Source of the DNA: Cellvibrionaceae bacterium
GTDB taxonomy: Bacteria > Pseudomonadota > Gammaproteobacteria > Pseudomonadales > Cellvibrionaceae
Assembly (NCBI GenBank): GCA_030597965.1
Contig: JAUVQU010000002.1
Location: forward strand, 1-35,857
DNA: 35,857 nt
Direction: 5' to 3'
Made by a program: the position numbers and the translations under genes. Within the stretch, counting starts at the first letter, position 1, and each line of letters begins with the position of its first letter. Positions 1-9,651 of this stretch are shown here, piece by piece. Under the pieces are notes generated by a model that worked only from the letters and a program-made list of their open reading frames with translations, had not been told where the DNA came from and did no database searches.

Positions 1-105
1 CACTTAAGTGTTGGGACAAATCCATCATCAGTTTTCTTATGCGGCCTAATTACAATACAAATGATTTTTTAACTGCCAGTAAGTGTAACCTATATCAATC
101 GCTGC

Positions 106-1254
106 CTATATTAACCTCTGATAGCCGCTTCCTGTCTGCGCTGCCATACCCTTAATCTCTAACGTCATTAATGCAGAAAGCACCTGCGCTACCGGCAATC
201 TGCTCCTGTTTACTAAGGTGTCGATACTGGCCCCTTCAAAGCCTAAAGAGCCCCAGAGGCATTTCTCATCATTAGACAGCTCAGGCAGCGAAGTCCCCTC
301 TATTAGCTGTTCAGGAATAGCAACCGAGGGACAATGCCAGCCGCATAACCCATTCAAAACATCCTCTGGCGATTCCACCATGGTCGCCCCCTGCTTAAGT
401 AGCTGATGACAGCCACGGCTTAGTGCACTCCTAATAGAACCTGGAACAGCAAATACCTCTCTGTTTTGCTCCACAGCATAGTGGGCTGTAATTAATGAGC
501 CACTTTTTACCGCCGCTTCAACAACCACTACGCCTAAACTCATGCCACTGATGAGCCGATTACGGCGGGGGAAATGGCTGGCCAATGGCGGTGTGCCGGG
601 TAAAAACTCTGTTACCAACGCGCCTCCAGTAGCTAAGATTTGGTCGGCCAATACCTTATGGCCTTTAGGATAAACACTATCAATACCTGTCCCCATCACA
701 GCAATGGTCGACCCACCAGCCGACAATGCACCCCTATGCGCCTCGCCATCTATCCCTGCTGCCAGGCCACTGGTCACCACCAAACCGCGTCGACTTAGCT
801 CGGATGAAAACTCAAATGCTGTTTCTTTTCCTGTCGGAGTGGGTCGGCGGCTACCAACAAAGGCTATTTGCTCCTCCGACAACAAATTCACCTCCCCACG
901 CACATACAAAATCGGCGGTGCGTTGTGGATATTACTGAGCAATGATGGGTAGCGCGCGTCTATGTGTGTAACAAGAGAAGCATTGAGTGGCTGTAGCTTT
1001 TCAACATCCATAAGATATTGTTGCCAGCAATCGCTTTTCTCTCTACCTTGATAAAGTTCTCGAAATTGCTTTCGCGCACGGCTCGGAAATTGAGGTAACA
1101 AATAATCCAGCGGTAATGAGAATAACGTCTCTATGCCGTTAATCGCTTCCAATAAATTCCAATAGCTGTGACAGCCAAAACCGGATATATATTGTAGTGC
1201 AGCAATCGAATGCTCTGGGGACTCCAGGCACGGAGGTGCATTGTAATCTGACAT
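106..1254 (-). CDS. dprA: DNA-processing protein DprA (Smf)
   Basis: DprA binds incoming single-stranded DNA and loads RecA during natural transformation; it is also widespread in bacteria not known to be competent. The 382-residue protein has the family layout: an N-terminal helical part, a Rossmann-like DprA/Smf domain (about residues 85-295) and a C-terminal winged-helix-like segment. Visible motifs are GSRRPT (134-139), SGLAAGID (162-169) and FPRRNRLISG (228-237), all typical of the family. The ATG is preceded on the minus strand by AAGGAAG, which supports this start. It lies downstream of the LysM gene in the same direction, separated by a hairpin terminator, so it may have its own promoter. 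The 105 bp beyond its stop show no complete gene. Identification is secure; an actual role in DNA uptake is not shown by the sequence. Confidence 0.96.
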   Translation of the reverse strand: MSDYNAPPCLESPEHSIAALQYISGFGCHSYWNLLEAINGIETLFSLPLDYLLPQFPSRARKQFRELYQGREKSDCWQQYLMDVEKLQPLNASLVTHIDARYPSLLSNIHNAPPILYVRGEVNLLSEEQIAFVGSRRPTPTGKETAFEFSSELSRRGLVVTSGLAAGIDGEAHRGALSAGGSTIAVMGTGIDSVYPKGHKVLADQILATGGALVTEFLPGTPPLASHFPRRNRLISGMSLGVVVVEAAVKSGSLITAHYAVEQNREVFAVPGSIRSALSRGCHQLLKQGATMVESPEDVLNGLCGWHCPSVAIPEQLIEGTSLPELSNDEKCLWGSLGFEGASIDTLVNRSRLPVAQVLSALMTLEIKGMAAQTGSGYQRLI

Positions 1255-1303
1255 AACATCTTCCTTGATGTTGTTTGTGAAACTTTGTTCTTCCTGAACA
1301 AAA

Positions 1304-1321
1304 GACCCGGTTTCCCGGGTC
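1304..1321 (-). terminator. Hairpin terminator after the LysM gene
   Basis: On the minus strand GACCCGG and CCGGGTC form a perfect 7-bp stem closed by a GAAA (GNRA) tetraloop, followed by CTTTTGTT. This is a compact rho-independent terminator for the LysM gene. It also separates that gene from dprA. The U-tract is short, so read-through into dprA is possible. Confidence 0.7.
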
Positions 1322-1359
1322 CTAAAAACTGAAGGGACTTCTAATAATTTAAATACCCT

Positions 1360-2412
1360 TTAAGGGTTGCGCACAAAATCCGATACATGAAGCGGCCTTT
1401 CCGCCTCAAGAACCAGAGCAAAGCTCATTTTTTCAAAGGTACGGAATACCATCAGCAGGCCGGATTTTTCATCCGGCAAGCGAACCTTGTCCTTACCAAT
1501 ACGATCAGTGATTAAAGCCCCTTGTTGGTAGATAGCCAGTACATTGCCCACCTCAATACCCTCACGATCACCGCGATTGATCACCACAACGTCCATGCGG
1601 CCAACATTGGTCAAGCCACCCTCGACGGCCATGATCACACCATTAATATCTTCCTCTGGAGCCGATGGGAAAAAAGTGGACTCAATGGAGCGCTGCTCGT
1701 AGGGCAGCAAGCGGTCACCAATACGAATTTCTTCGGTTGTGCGAGTTACATCAAGCGTCGCCACTTCGTCGGCTATTGCTTTCACTTTTACAGTGCCAAT
1801 ATCTAAAGCTTGCAGACCCAGCAACTCTCCCGTTTGAGGGTCGACAAACCGTTCCCCTCGACGGTAAACACCATACACCTTCACACCATCAGAAAAATCA
1901 CCGCGCGCGTACATACTGTCGCCCGCACCAACAATCAACCGCTCCTCTTCACCCATCAATGCATAGGGAGCAGCATCTAACTCTCTCGTCTGAACCACAC
2001 GACTGCGTGACAGAAACTGTTCTATCTGATCCAACGGAATCGTCGAAATCGCCTCGTCCAATGGTCTGATGCGCACTGATGGCACCAACTTAATTGTCGT
2101 TGGCGACATTTTATACTTACGCCCCTCAACCACTAAACGCGGCTTGCCGTCGATATACACCAGCTTAATAATATCGCCAGGGAAAATAAGGTGCGGGTTA
2201 TCAACCTGTGGATTAGCGTGCCAAATTTCTGGCCACATCCAGGGATTCGCTAAAAATTTCTCTGAAATATCCCAAAGCGTGTCACCTTTCACAACCACAT
2301 GCTTCTGCGGGTGCGAACCACTAAGCTCAAGCTCTTCTGCACTGGCCCAAGCGGAGGAAATGGCCAGCCATAACACCGTAACGACTAATAGAGACCTTTT
2401 CACGAAAGCCAT
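1360..2412 (-). CDS. Secreted LysM-domain protein
   Basis: Predicted periplasmic or wall-associated protein of 350 residues. It begins with a signal peptide (basic MAFVKR, hydrophobic core, likely cleavage after AWA near residue 23). One LysM domain follows at about residues 38-84 (HVVVKGDTLW through FPGDIIKL), a fold that binds peptidoglycan glycan chains. The rest (about 95-350) is a conserved but uncharacterised region without a catalytic motif I recognise. The open frame extends upstream to 2547, but the start at 2412 is preferred because it gives a proper signal peptide and has GGAAG about 5 bases upstream. A LysM gene beside dprA and divergent from def is a familiar arrangement in pseudomonads. 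Molecular function is unknown; cell-envelope binding is inferred from the domain. Confidence 0.88.
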   Translation of the reverse strand: MAFVKRSLLVVTVLWLAISSAWASAEELELSGSHPQKHVVVKGDTLWDISEKFLANPWMWPEIWHANPQVDNPHLIFPGDIIKLVYIDGKPRLVVEGRKYKMSPTTIKLVPSVRIRPLDEAISTIPLDQIEQFLSRSRVVQTRELDAAPYALMGEEERLIVGAGDSMYARGDFSDGVKVYGVYRRGERFVDPQTGELLGLQALDIGTVKVKAIADEVATLDVTRTTEEIRIGDRLLPYEQRSIESTFFPSAPEEDINGVIMAVEGGLTNVGRMDVVVINRGDREGIEVGNVLAIYQQGALITDRIGKDKVRLPDEKSGLLMVFRTFEKMSFALVLEAERPLHVSDFVRNP

Positions 2413-2718
2413 TTCGCTTCCATGCTGCGTTAAAAACGTACTCAATCGGTCATTTATACATATAAACTCCCTCATTCCGTGCGTTTTTTCCTTGCCTGAA
2501 AGCGAAATCATCTTCCGTGCAAATATCTCTACTAATATTTTTTTCATAAAAAAACCAATCCTGTTAGTTTCGGCTCACGGGCAGTTAAAGGGTATAATGG
2601 CGTAATAATGCACGGCGCTGCGTAATCGCACCGTGCCCCCTTAACATACGCATAAACGCCGCCTGCTCCAATATTAGCAACGCTTATTGTTTATTTACTA
2701 GAAGTTTGTCACAAAGCC
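2413..2718. other. Divergent LysM/def intergenic region
   Basis: About 306 bp between two divergent genes, so both promoters should lie here. It includes an upstream open extension of the LysM frame (2413-2547), which I treat as non-coding leader because the internal start has a better ribosome site and signal peptide. The clearest promoter-like element is TATAAT at 2593-2598 on the plus strand. No other gene is visible. Confidence 0.6.
2568..2598 (+). promoter_or_regulatory. Possible def promoter
   Basis: A perfect TATAAT at 2593-2598 lies upstream of def, but the matching -35 position (TTCGGC near 2569-2574, 18-bp spacer) is poor. It would give a leader of about 110 nt. Weakly supported. 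Confidence 0.3.
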
Positions 2719-3222
2719 ATGTCCATTTTAGAAATTTTAGAGTTCCCGGATCCTCGTTTGAGGACCTCAGCCAAACCAGTCAAAGATGTTAATGACCGCA
2801 TGCACGCTATTATCGATGACATGTTTGAAACCATGTACGACGCCGCAGGCATTGGTCTGGCTGCCACACAAGTTAATATCCACCAGCAAATTGTGGTGAT
2901 GGATCTCTCGGAAGAAAAAAACGACCCACTGGTCTTTATTAATCCAAGTGTTGAAGTTTTAGCCGATGAGACGCAGCCTCACGATGAAGGCTGCTTGTCC
3001 GTTCCCGGCTTTTACGAGACCGTTGAGCGCCCCAGCAGCATACGGGTGAGTGCATTAGATAAAGATGGCAACGCGTTCGAATTAGAACCCGACGGGCTGC
3101 TGGCCGTTTGTGTTCAACATGAACTTGATCATTTAAACGGTAAGCTTTTTGTTGATTACATATCGCCAATAAAACGCCAGCGCATTCGAAAGAAGCTAGA
3201 AAAAGCTCATCGTCAGCGCTAA
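2719..3222 (+). CDS. def: Peptide deformylase
   Basis: Removes the N-terminal formyl group from nascent proteins, undoing the modification whose donor step is made by the adjacent fmt product. At 167 residues it matches the usual length of type 1 deformylases. All three active-site motifs are intact: GIGLAATQ (44-51), EGCLSVPG (90-97, metal ligand Cys92) and HELDH (134-138, metal ligands His134 and His138, catalytic Glu135). The basic C-terminal tail ([16 protein letters not shown]) is common in the family. The gene is first in the def-fmt-rsmB cluster, 34 bp upstream of fmt. The ribosome site before its ATG is weak, but the start fits the conserved N-terminus ([15 protein letters not shown]). 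Confidence 0.98.
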   Translation: MSILEILEFPDPRLRTSAKPVKDVNDRMHAIIDDMFETMYDAAGIGLAATQVNIHQQIVVMDLSEEKNDPLVFINPSVEVLADETQPHDEGCLSVPGFYETVERPSSIRVSALDKDGNAFELEPDGLLAVCVQHELDHLNGKLFVDYISPIKRQRIRKKLEKAHRQR

Positions 3223-3256
3223 CAAAACATTCTTTTAACCTTACGATGAGACCATT

Positions 3257-4201
3257 ATGTCCGGTTTACGCTTAATCTTTGCGGGCACCCCAGAATTTGC
3301 CGCCCATCATCTGCAGGCTCTAATTGACTCAGAACATGAAGTGATTGGCGTCTACACCCAGCCTGACCGCCCTGCTGGTCGGGGCAAAAGATTAGTCGGC
3401 AGCCCGGTTAAAGGGCTTGCCGAACGTCATAACATACCCGTTTTTCAGCCAGCCTCTCTGAAATCAGAAGAGGCTCAAGAAGAGCTGCGTCAATTGAATG
3501 CCGACATCATGGTGGTGGTCGCTTACGGCTTACTGTTGCCTCAAGCCGTGTTAGATGCCCCAAAGTACGGTTGCATTAATGTACACGCATCTCTATTACC
3601 ACGCTGGCGTGGCGCCGCACCGATTCAGCGAGCCCTAGCCGCAGGTGATACTGAATCCGGTGTTACCATCATGCAAATGGACATTGGCCTTGATACTGGC
3701 GACATGCTGGTAAAAGCAACCTGCCCCATTCTTAATGATGACACGGGTGGCTCACTCCACGACCGACTGCTCACCCTGGGCGGCCCCGCTCTACTTGATG
3801 CGCTGGAGCAAATTAAAACAGACCGAACGCAACCTGAACAACAGGATGACCGCCTTGCCAATTACGCCCACAAGCTCAGCAAGCAAGAGGCGAACATTGA
3901 CTGGAGCCTGCCTGCCACGGAATTAGCGTTGATGATTCGAGCTTTTAGCCCTTTCCCTGTCGCCTATTTTTTAGAGGGTAAAGACCGAGTACGGGTGTGG
4001 GACGCGGTAGTCGTGCACCATACTGCTGGCAATCAACCGGGTTCCATTTTAAAGGCTGATGCGAACGGGCTTTTAATTGCCTGTGGCACACAGGCGCTTC
4101 TTCTTAAGCAACTACAACTGCCGGGGAAAAAGATATTGCCCTTCCGCGACATCCTAAACGGCCACGCTCAACGCTTTGCCGTTGGCGTACAACTTCCATG
4201 A
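3257..4201 (+). CDS. fmt: Methionyl-tRNA formyltransferase
   Basis: Transfers a formyl group from 10-formyl-tetrahydrofolate to the methionine on initiator tRNA. The 314-residue length is the family norm. The catalytic domain shows the conserved stretch from Asn108 and His110 ([15 protein letters not shown]) and Asp146 in LDTGD, the expected catalytic residues. The C-terminal OB-like domain (about 207-314) is complete. Its last codons overlap the rsmB start by four bases (ATGA at 4198-4201), which indicates translational coupling within the def-fmt-rsmB operon. Confidence 0.98.
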   Translation: MSGLRLIFAGTPEFAAHHLQALIDSEHEVIGVYTQPDRPAGRGKRLVGSPVKGLAERHNIPVFQPASLKSEEAQEELRQLNADIMVVVAYGLLLPQAVLDAPKYGCINVHASLLPRWRGAAPIQRALAAGDTESGVTIMQMDIGLDTGDMLVKATCPILNDDTGGSLHDRLLTLGGPALLDALEQIKTDRTQPEQQDDRLANYAHKLSKQEANIDWSLPATELALMIRAFSPFPVAYFLEGKDRVRVWDAVVVHHTAGNQPGSILKADANGLLIACGTQALLLKQLQLPGKKILPFRDILNGHAQRFAVGVQLP

Positions 4202-5544
4202 GCTCGCCCACGCCAGAAGGCAACGCCAACTCTGGTGTAAAGCTGCGTGTCGTCGCAGCTCAAACACTCGCTCAAGTGCTGCAGCAACAAGCTTCACTGG
4301 CTGGGCTAATGGCCCCAGCACAAGAAAAATTGCCCGCACAAGATCAGGCGCTTCTGCAGGAACTATGTTTTGGCACCTTGCGCTGGCAGCCAAAATTGCA
4401 ATCTATATTAGGTCGTTTGCTCGATAAGCCTCTTAAAGAAAAAGATCAGGATATACAGGCTTTATTGCTGCTTGGCCTGTACCAACTGCTCTATACTCGC
4501 ATTCCTGATCATGCTGCGCTGAGCGCAACCGTTGCTGCCGCCAAAGCATTGAAAAAGACGTCTTTCCAAAAACTAATAAACGGTGTTCTGCGAAATTTTT
4601 TACGCCAAAAAGACAGCCTTACCGTCGAGTTAGAGAAAAGCCCCGCCTACATTACCGCGCACCCTAATTGGTTGCGGAAGCGCATCGAACGATTTTGGCC
4701 GAATCACGCCGAGCAAATTTTTGAGGCAAACAACCGACACCCACCGTTTACGCTACGTGTCGATTTACAGCAGCAGAGCCGCGAAATATTTTTAGCGCAA
4801 CTAGGCGACGCCAAGATAGACGCCTCCCCTACAATTTATAGCCGTTTTGGTGTGACCTTAGCGCAGGCGATCCCCGTCGAGAAAATCCCGGGCTTCGCCG
4901 AAGGCAAAGTCAGCGTGCAGGATGAAGCCGCTCAACTTGCCGCCGACCTCCTCGACCTACAGCCGAATCAACGCGTATTGGATGCCTGCGCAGCGCCCGG
5001 CGGAAAAACAGGTCATATACTGGAAGCACAGCCGAAACTGGCCGAAGTCACTGCTTTGGATTTAGAAGAGCGCCGTCTCGTTCGGGTTAAAGAAAACCTT
5101 GCTCGGCTTGGAAAGAAAGCCAAAATAATTTGTGCCGATGCCGCAGACTTATCCAGTTGGTGGGACGGAAAAACCTTCGATCGTATTTTACTCGACGCTC
5201 CCTGCTCAGCTACCGGCGTCATTCGTCGGCACCCCGACATCAAATTACTGCGCAAAGCGGGAGATATTGCTAAGCTAGCTCAATTACAGCTCTCTCTGCT
5301 AGAGGCGCTATGGAAAGCCTTAGCCCCCGGCGGCCGCTTAGTGTACGCCACCTGCTCGGTATTACCTGTAGAGAATACCGACGTGATAGAGCGGTTTTTA
5401 CAACAGCAACACGATGCAAAGCACCTACCCATTGATGCAACATGGGGAATAGAACAAACCTGCGGACGTCAGCTTTTTCCGCAAATAAATGGCCATGACG
5501 GTTTCTACTACGCCTGTTTGGTCAAACAGGGCACAACCGAATAG
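4198..5544 (+). CDS. rsmB: 16S rRNA (cytosine-967-C5) methyltransferase RsmB
   Basis: Methylates C967 of 16S rRNA using S-adenosylmethionine. The 448-residue protein has an N-terminal NusB-like RNA-binding helical domain (about 15-140) and a C-terminal Rossmann methyltransferase domain. The SAM-binding motif [11 protein letters not shown] is at 262-272. The two family cysteines are present: Cys336 in DAPCSATG and Cys386 in YATCSVLP, the latter the position expected for the nucleophile. The [15 protein letters not shown] segment (233-247) is characteristic of this enzyme group. It starts inside the end of fmt (ATGA overlap), as expected for a coupled operon, and is followed 44 bp later by trkA. 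Confidence 0.97.
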   Translation: MSSPTPEGNANSGVKLRVVAAQTLAQVLQQQASLAGLMAPAQEKLPAQDQALLQELCFGTLRWQPKLQSILGRLLDKPLKEKDQDIQALLLLGLYQLLYTRIPDHAALSATVAAAKALKKTSFQKLINGVLRNFLRQKDSLTVELEKSPAYITAHPNWLRKRIERFWPNHAEQIFEANNRHPPFTLRVDLQQQSREIFLAQLGDAKIDASPTIYSRFGVTLAQAIPVEKIPGFAEGKVSVQDEAAQLAADLLDLQPNQRVLDACAAPGGKTGHILEAQPKLAEVTALDLEERRLVRVKENLARLGKKAKIICADAADLSSWWDGKTFDRILLDAPCSATGVIRRHPDIKLLRKAGDIAKLAQLQLSLLEALWKALAPGGRLVYATCSVLPVENTDVIERFLQQQHDAKHLPIDATWGIEQTCGRQLFPQINGHDGFYYACLVKQGTTE

Positions 5545-5588
5545 CTCAACATTAAGGCTTAAATAAAAATAAGGGTCCACCTGAGAAC

Positions 5589-6974
5589 ATGAAAATAATT
5601 ATCTTGGGAGCCGGTCAGGTTGGCGGCACACTCGCCGAAAACCTCGCCAATGAAGACAACGACATTACTGTAATTGATCAAGATAATGATCGTCTGCGTG
5701 AGCTCCGTGATCGTCTGGATATTGGCGTCGTTCACGGTAACGGCGCGCATCCCTCAACACTCGCAGAAGCGGGCATTGAAGACGCTGATATGCTGATCAC
5801 CGTTACCAGTAATGACGAAATCAATATGATCGCCTGTCAGGTGGCCTACAGCCTCTACCGGACACCAACCAAAATTGCCCGGGTTCGAGCCAGTGCGTAT
5901 CTTGAAAAGGAACAGCTGTTTACCACCGAAGCCATTCCCATTGATGTTCTGATCAGCCCCGAGCAGTTAGTTTCAGACTATATCGCCCGACTTATCAACC
6001 GACCAGGCGCATTGCAGGTGGTGGATTTTGCCGATGGCGTCATTCAGCTGGTCGGCATGAAAGCGCTCCACGGCGGACCACTGGTCGGACAGGAAATCAG
6101 CTTTTTGCGCGAACATATCCCCAATGTTGACACCCGGGTAGCAGCCGTATACCGACGCGGCAGCGCCATAATGCCTGAGGGCAATACTATAATTGAGGCC
6201 GAGGATGAAGTCTTTTTTATTGCCGCCAAAGAAGATATTCGCGCAGTGATGAGTGAGCTACGCCGACTAGAGAAGCCCTACAAACGTATCCTTATTGCTG
6301 GTGGCGGCAACATTGGTTTCCGACTGGCGAGCTACCTTGAAAACAAATATAACGTAAAAATTATTGAGTTTTTTCACGATCGTTGTACTTTCCTTTCTGA
6401 ACAACTAGATAAAACAATTGTTCTGCACGGCAGTGCATCAGACCAGGAATTGCTGCAGGAGGAAAACATCGAAGACATCGATGTTTTCCTCGCGCTGACC
6501 AATGACGACGAAGCCAACATCATGTCCTCCATGCTCGCTAAGCGTATGGGGGCAGGTAAAGTGATGACACTGATTAACAACCCAGCCTATGTAGATCTAG
6601 TACAAGGCGGAGAAATTGATATCGCTATTTCTCCGCAGCAAAACACCATCGGCAGCTTGTTAACCCATGTGCGCCGAGGAGACATTGTTAAAGTTCACTC
6701 TCTACGTCGCGGTGCCGCCGAGGCCATTGAGGTAATCGCCCACGGCGACAGAAGAACCTCTAAAGTGGTCGGTAAAACCATAGAAACTGTCGACTTGCCG
6801 CCAGGTGCAACCATTGGAGCTATTCTTCGGGAAAATGAAAATGGCAGTGAAGTACTGATCGCCCACGATGACATTGTCATTAAAACCGGCGACCACGTAA
6901 TTGTGTTCTTGGTTAACAAAAAGTACACAAAAGACATCGAACAACTATTCCAAGTTGGTTTTGCTTTTTTCTAA
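5589..6974 (+). CDS. trkA: Trk K+ transport system NAD-binding subunit TrkA
   Basis: Peripheral regulatory subunit of the Trk potassium uptake system, bound to the cytoplasmic side of TrkH. The 461 residues contain two tandem RCK units, each with a Rossmann nucleotide-binding half and a TrkA-C half. The first dinucleotide motif is GAGQVGG (7-13) with the acidic strand end at Asp30. The second is GGGNIG (238-243). Length agrees with the E. coli protein. The gene lies between rsmB and trkH, 12 bp upstream of trkH, so regulator and channel are probably co-transcribed. In many gammaproteobacteria trkH is elsewhere, so the adjacency is a useful lineage trait. Confidence 0.97.
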   Translation: MKIIILGAGQVGGTLAENLANEDNDITVIDQDNDRLRELRDRLDIGVVHGNGAHPSTLAEAGIEDADMLITVTSNDEINMIACQVAYSLYRTPTKIARVRASAYLEKEQLFTTEAIPIDVLISPEQLVSDYIARLINRPGALQVVDFADGVIQLVGMKALHGGPLVGQEISFLREHIPNVDTRVAAVYRRGSAIMPEGNTIIEAEDEVFFIAAKEDIRAVMSELRRLEKPYKRILIAGGGNIGFRLASYLENKYNVKIIEFFHDRCTFLSEQLDKTIVLHGSASDQELLQEENIEDIDVFLALTNDDEANIMSSMLAKRMGAGKVMTLINNPAYVDLVQGGEIDIAISPQQNTIGSLLTHVRRGDIVKVHSLRRGAAEAIEVIAHGDRRTSKVVGKTIETVDLPPGATIGAILRENENGSEVLIAHDDIVIKTGDHVIVFLVNKKYTKDIEQLFQVGFAFF

Positions 6975-6986
6975 AGGGCTGCGTTA

Positions 6987-8435
6987 ATGCATTTTTCAAT
7001 TATCTTTCGCATCCTCGGAATACTGTTGATGCTATTCAGCCTGACGCTGTTCCCGCCTATGCTGGTATCGTTCATTTACGATGACCATAACGTCGGCGCA
7101 TTTTTAATCGCGTTTTTAATCACGTTTATCTCCGGCCTTTTAGTTTGGTTTCCTGTATATCGCTCACGACATGACCTGCGTACCCGCGATGGCTTTTTAA
7201 TTACCGCTCTCTTCTGGATTGTATTAGGACTATTCGGCTCACTACCATTTATGTTCTCAAACGAGCTGCATCTATCCTTTACCAACGCACTGTTTGAATC
7301 ACTGTCCGGCCTCACTACAACCGGGGCAACCGTAATTACCGGCCTCGACGACCTACCTAAATCCATTTTGTATTATCGCCAGCAACTCCAATGGCTTGGA
7401 GGTATAGGTATTATCGTTATTGCTGTGGCCATTCTCCCAATGCTGGGTATTGGTGGTATGCAGCTTTACCGAGCAGAAGCACCTGGGCCAGTTAAGGATA
7501 GAAAACTAACCCCGCGTATTACAGAAACAGCAAAATACCTATTCTTTATTTATGTCACCCTGACCACAATGTGTGGGGTGGCCTACTGGGTTGCTGGCAT
7601 GAATGCTTTTGATGCTATTTGTCACGCTTTTTCGACCATCGCCATTGGCGGCTTTTCAACTCATGATGCCAGTATCGGGTTTTTCCAAAGCGAAAAAATC
7701 ATGTGGATCTGTACTGTTTTCATGGTGATATCCGGCATTAACTTTGCCCTTCATTTTTTCAGTTGGCGTGAAAAAAAGTTGTCACATTTTTTCCAGGATC
7801 CCGAATGCCGGTTTTATTTAACCGCAATACTGTTTGGCTCCATTCTCACAGTAAGCCTACTTTATTACTTTGGGACTTTTGATTTTAGAGGCAGCCTGAG
7901 CCACGGCGTTTTCCAACTAGTTTCCATCTTAACGACCACTGGGTTTGCTACTACCAACTTCAGTATCTGGCCCAATGTATTGCCGTTTATGTTGTTTTAT
8001 TTTGCCTTTATGGGTGGCTGTGCAGGATCAACCGCTGGTGGGATGAAAGTGATACGTATTCTACTCCTCATAAAACAAGGCTCACGAGAAATTAAAAGGC
8101 TCATTCACCCCAGCGCCGTTATTCCCATCAAGATTGGAAACACTTCAATCCCAAGCCGTGTTGTTGATGCCGTTTGGGGCTTTTTTGCGGTGTATATTGC
8201 CGCCTATTTCATTATGTTCTTGGCATTGGTTGGAACCGGCCTGGATGTGCTGACCGCCTTTTTTGCCGTAGGAGCCTGTATTAATAATCTGGGCCCCGGT
8301 CTTGCCGAAGTCGCCGCCAATTACGGCGACATTAATGACCCAGCCAAGTTAATTTTGTGCTTTGCCATGCTACTGGGTCGTTTGGAAGTATTCACTCTAC
8401 TGGTGTTATTTAGCCCCATGTTCTGGCGCCGCTAA
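6987..8435 (+). CDS. trkH: Trk K+ uptake channel TrkH
   Basis: Integral inner-membrane K+ translocating subunit, partner of TrkA. The 482-residue protein is highly hydrophobic and shows the four pore-loop repeats of the SKT superfamily, each contributing to the selectivity filter: around TTTGATVITGL, STIAIGGFSTH, TTTGFATTNFS and GACINNLGPGL. The first helix starts right at the N-terminus (residues 4-30). The ATG has AAAGGG a few bases upstream, overlapping the trkA stop. The 3' end converges on the acyltransferase gene with only 16 bp between the two stops; no hairpin terminator is visible there. Confidence 0.97.
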   Translation: MHFSIIFRILGILLMLFSLTLFPPMLVSFIYDDHNVGAFLIAFLITFISGLLVWFPVYRSRHDLRTRDGFLITALFWIVLGLFGSLPFMFSNELHLSFTNALFESLSGLTTTGATVITGLDDLPKSILYYRQQLQWLGGIGIIVIAVAILPMLGIGGMQLYRAEAPGPVKDRKLTPRITETAKYLFFIYVTLTTMCGVAYWVAGMNAFDAICHAFSTIAIGGFSTHDASIGFFQSEKIMWICTVFMVISGINFALHFFSWREKKLSHFFQDPECRFYLTAILFGSILTVSLLYYFGTFDFRGSLSHGVFQLVSILTTTGFATTNFSIWPNVLPFMLFYFAFMGGCAGSTAGGMKVIRILLLIKQGSREIKRLIHPSAVIPIKIGNTSIPSRVVDAVWGFFAVYIAAYFIMFLALVGTGLDVLTAFFAVGACINNLGPGLAEVAANYGDINDPAKLILCFAMLLGRLEVFTLLVLFSPMFWRR

Positions 8436-8451
8436 ATTACATTTATTCAGT

Positions 8452-9357
8452 TCAATATATTTTTGGCGCGCCTTCTGGCTGCGCCCGAAAACGCTTGTAC
8501 TCCCATTGATATTGCTCGGGGATATCACGCACACAAGCTTCTATCGTTCGGTTCATGGCGGTCAGAGCAATGAGTGCATCGTCACTATAAACATCTGGAT
8601 CCACGCTTTTAAACACCACCTCAAAGCCACCCTTAACGCGCTTGGCATAGCCAGTAACAAGACGACAATTGGTTCGCTCACGCAAGCTATGCACCAGAGT
8701 CATTGTCAGTGCCTGATTATGGAAGAAAGGTGCAAATTCTCCACTTACAATTCCCGGGACCTGGTCCGGCAGGATACCCGTTAAACCCCCTTGCTTTAGA
8801 AATCGCAACAAACTGGCAACACCACGACTGTTGGTCGGCACCACTGCCGCACCCTGCTTCTGCCGCGCCTCGCGAATAATTACCCCTACCGAAGCCATTT
8901 CTGGAGGCTGATACAACACCATAGTTGGCGCCACCTCTACCAGATAGCCCCCGAATATCTCCCAATTACCAATGTGTGGAGCCAACAAAATAACCCCTCG
9001 GCCTTTAGCCAGTTCTTCTTCTAGTAACTCGCGATTAATAACGGATTTAATCCGTGGTTTTAGCCAAGTCTGGTAATCACGCAACCACACAGCCGGCATC
9101 TCTAACCCTAACTTTAAAGTTTCTATCATGCTTTTCCGAGACAGGGCTTCACGCTCCTGTACCGTGAGTTCAGGAAAACACAATTCAATATTCTTACGTG
9201 TAACCTGAGCAAAGCGGCTGTTTATATGAACAGCAAAAAAGCTGACAAATACTCCTAATGAACGGCTAACCGACAGTGGTAAATAAGAAACTGTTTTGAT
9301 GTATCCAACCGCAACACGCTCTTTGAGTGATCGGGTCTGTGAATTTGGAACCGTCAT
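8452..9357 (-). CDS. LpxL/HtrB-family lipid A acyltransferase
   Basis: Inner-membrane lysophospholipid acyltransferase of the LpxL/LpxM/HtrB family, which adds secondary acyl chains to the lipid A precursor. At 301 residues it has the normal family length, an N-terminal hydrophobic segment (about 24-44), the catalytic HX4E box (His128 to Glu133 in APHIGNWE) and a downstream GILPDQVPG motif (194-202). Which chain and which position it acylates cannot be read from the sequence. In Pseudomonas an htrB-like gene sits at the equivalent place. It is convergent with trkH and divergent from glyQ. Confidence 0.9.
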   Translation of the reverse strand: MTVPNSQTRSLKERVAVGYIKTVSYLPLSVSRSLGVFVSFFAVHINSRFAQVTRKNIELCFPELTVQEREALSRKSMIETLKLGLEMPAVWLRDYQTWLKPRIKSVINRELLEEELAKGRGVILLAPHIGNWEIFGGYLVEVAPTMVLYQPPEMASVGVIIREARQKQGAAVVPTNSRGVASLLRFLKQGGLTGILPDQVPGIVSGEFAPFFHNQALTMTLVHSLRERTNCRLVTGYAKRVKGGFEVVFKSVDPDVYSDDALIALTAMNRTIEACVRDIPEQYQWEYKRFRAQPEGAPKIY

Positions 9358-9544
9358 AATACCTCTGACATCTATGAATTTACTGGTTTGGACGAGCCCT
9401 TATGCTACACCCACAAAAGGGGTAGTACATAAACGAAGCCAGCCAAATAATGCCAAAACATAGTCGTTTTTACCCTTCTTGTGTTACTTCTCCTGCACTT
9501 CTTGGTAATTAGAACAATATTTAGCCTCTTTTTATCCCCTTACC

Positions 9545-9574
9545 TTGGTCGTAGGGGCCTCGGAAGGCTATAAT
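9545..9574 (+). promoter_or_regulatory. Predicted sigma-70 promoter of glyQS
   Basis: TTGGTC (9545-9550) and a perfect TATAAT (9569-9574) are separated by 18 bp, about 75 bp upstream of the glyQ start. The surrounding 294-bp divergent gap (9358-9651) otherwise shows no gene and no riboswitch that I recognise. Confidence 0.55.
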
Positions 9575-9651
9575 CTCGCCCTTTGTAATGTCATCTGTGT
9601 ATTTTCACAGGGACGCTTTTCTTTGATTATTTGCTGGAGGCGCAGACAGCC

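Noticed and set aside
1-28. Possible start of a leftward gene (ATGATGGATTTG on the minus strand), perhaps tsaC as seen beside dprA in pseudomonads
   Set aside because: Only about nine codons are inside the window and no ribosome site precedes them; the idea rests on gene-order expectation alone.
2413-2547. 45-codon N-terminal extension of the LysM protein
   Set aside because: It would bury the signal peptide; the internal ATG has a good ribosome site.
8362-8784. 140-codon plus-strand frame across the trkH end and the acyltransferase gene
   Set aside because: Shadow of two well-supported genes; no ribosome site or family resemblance.
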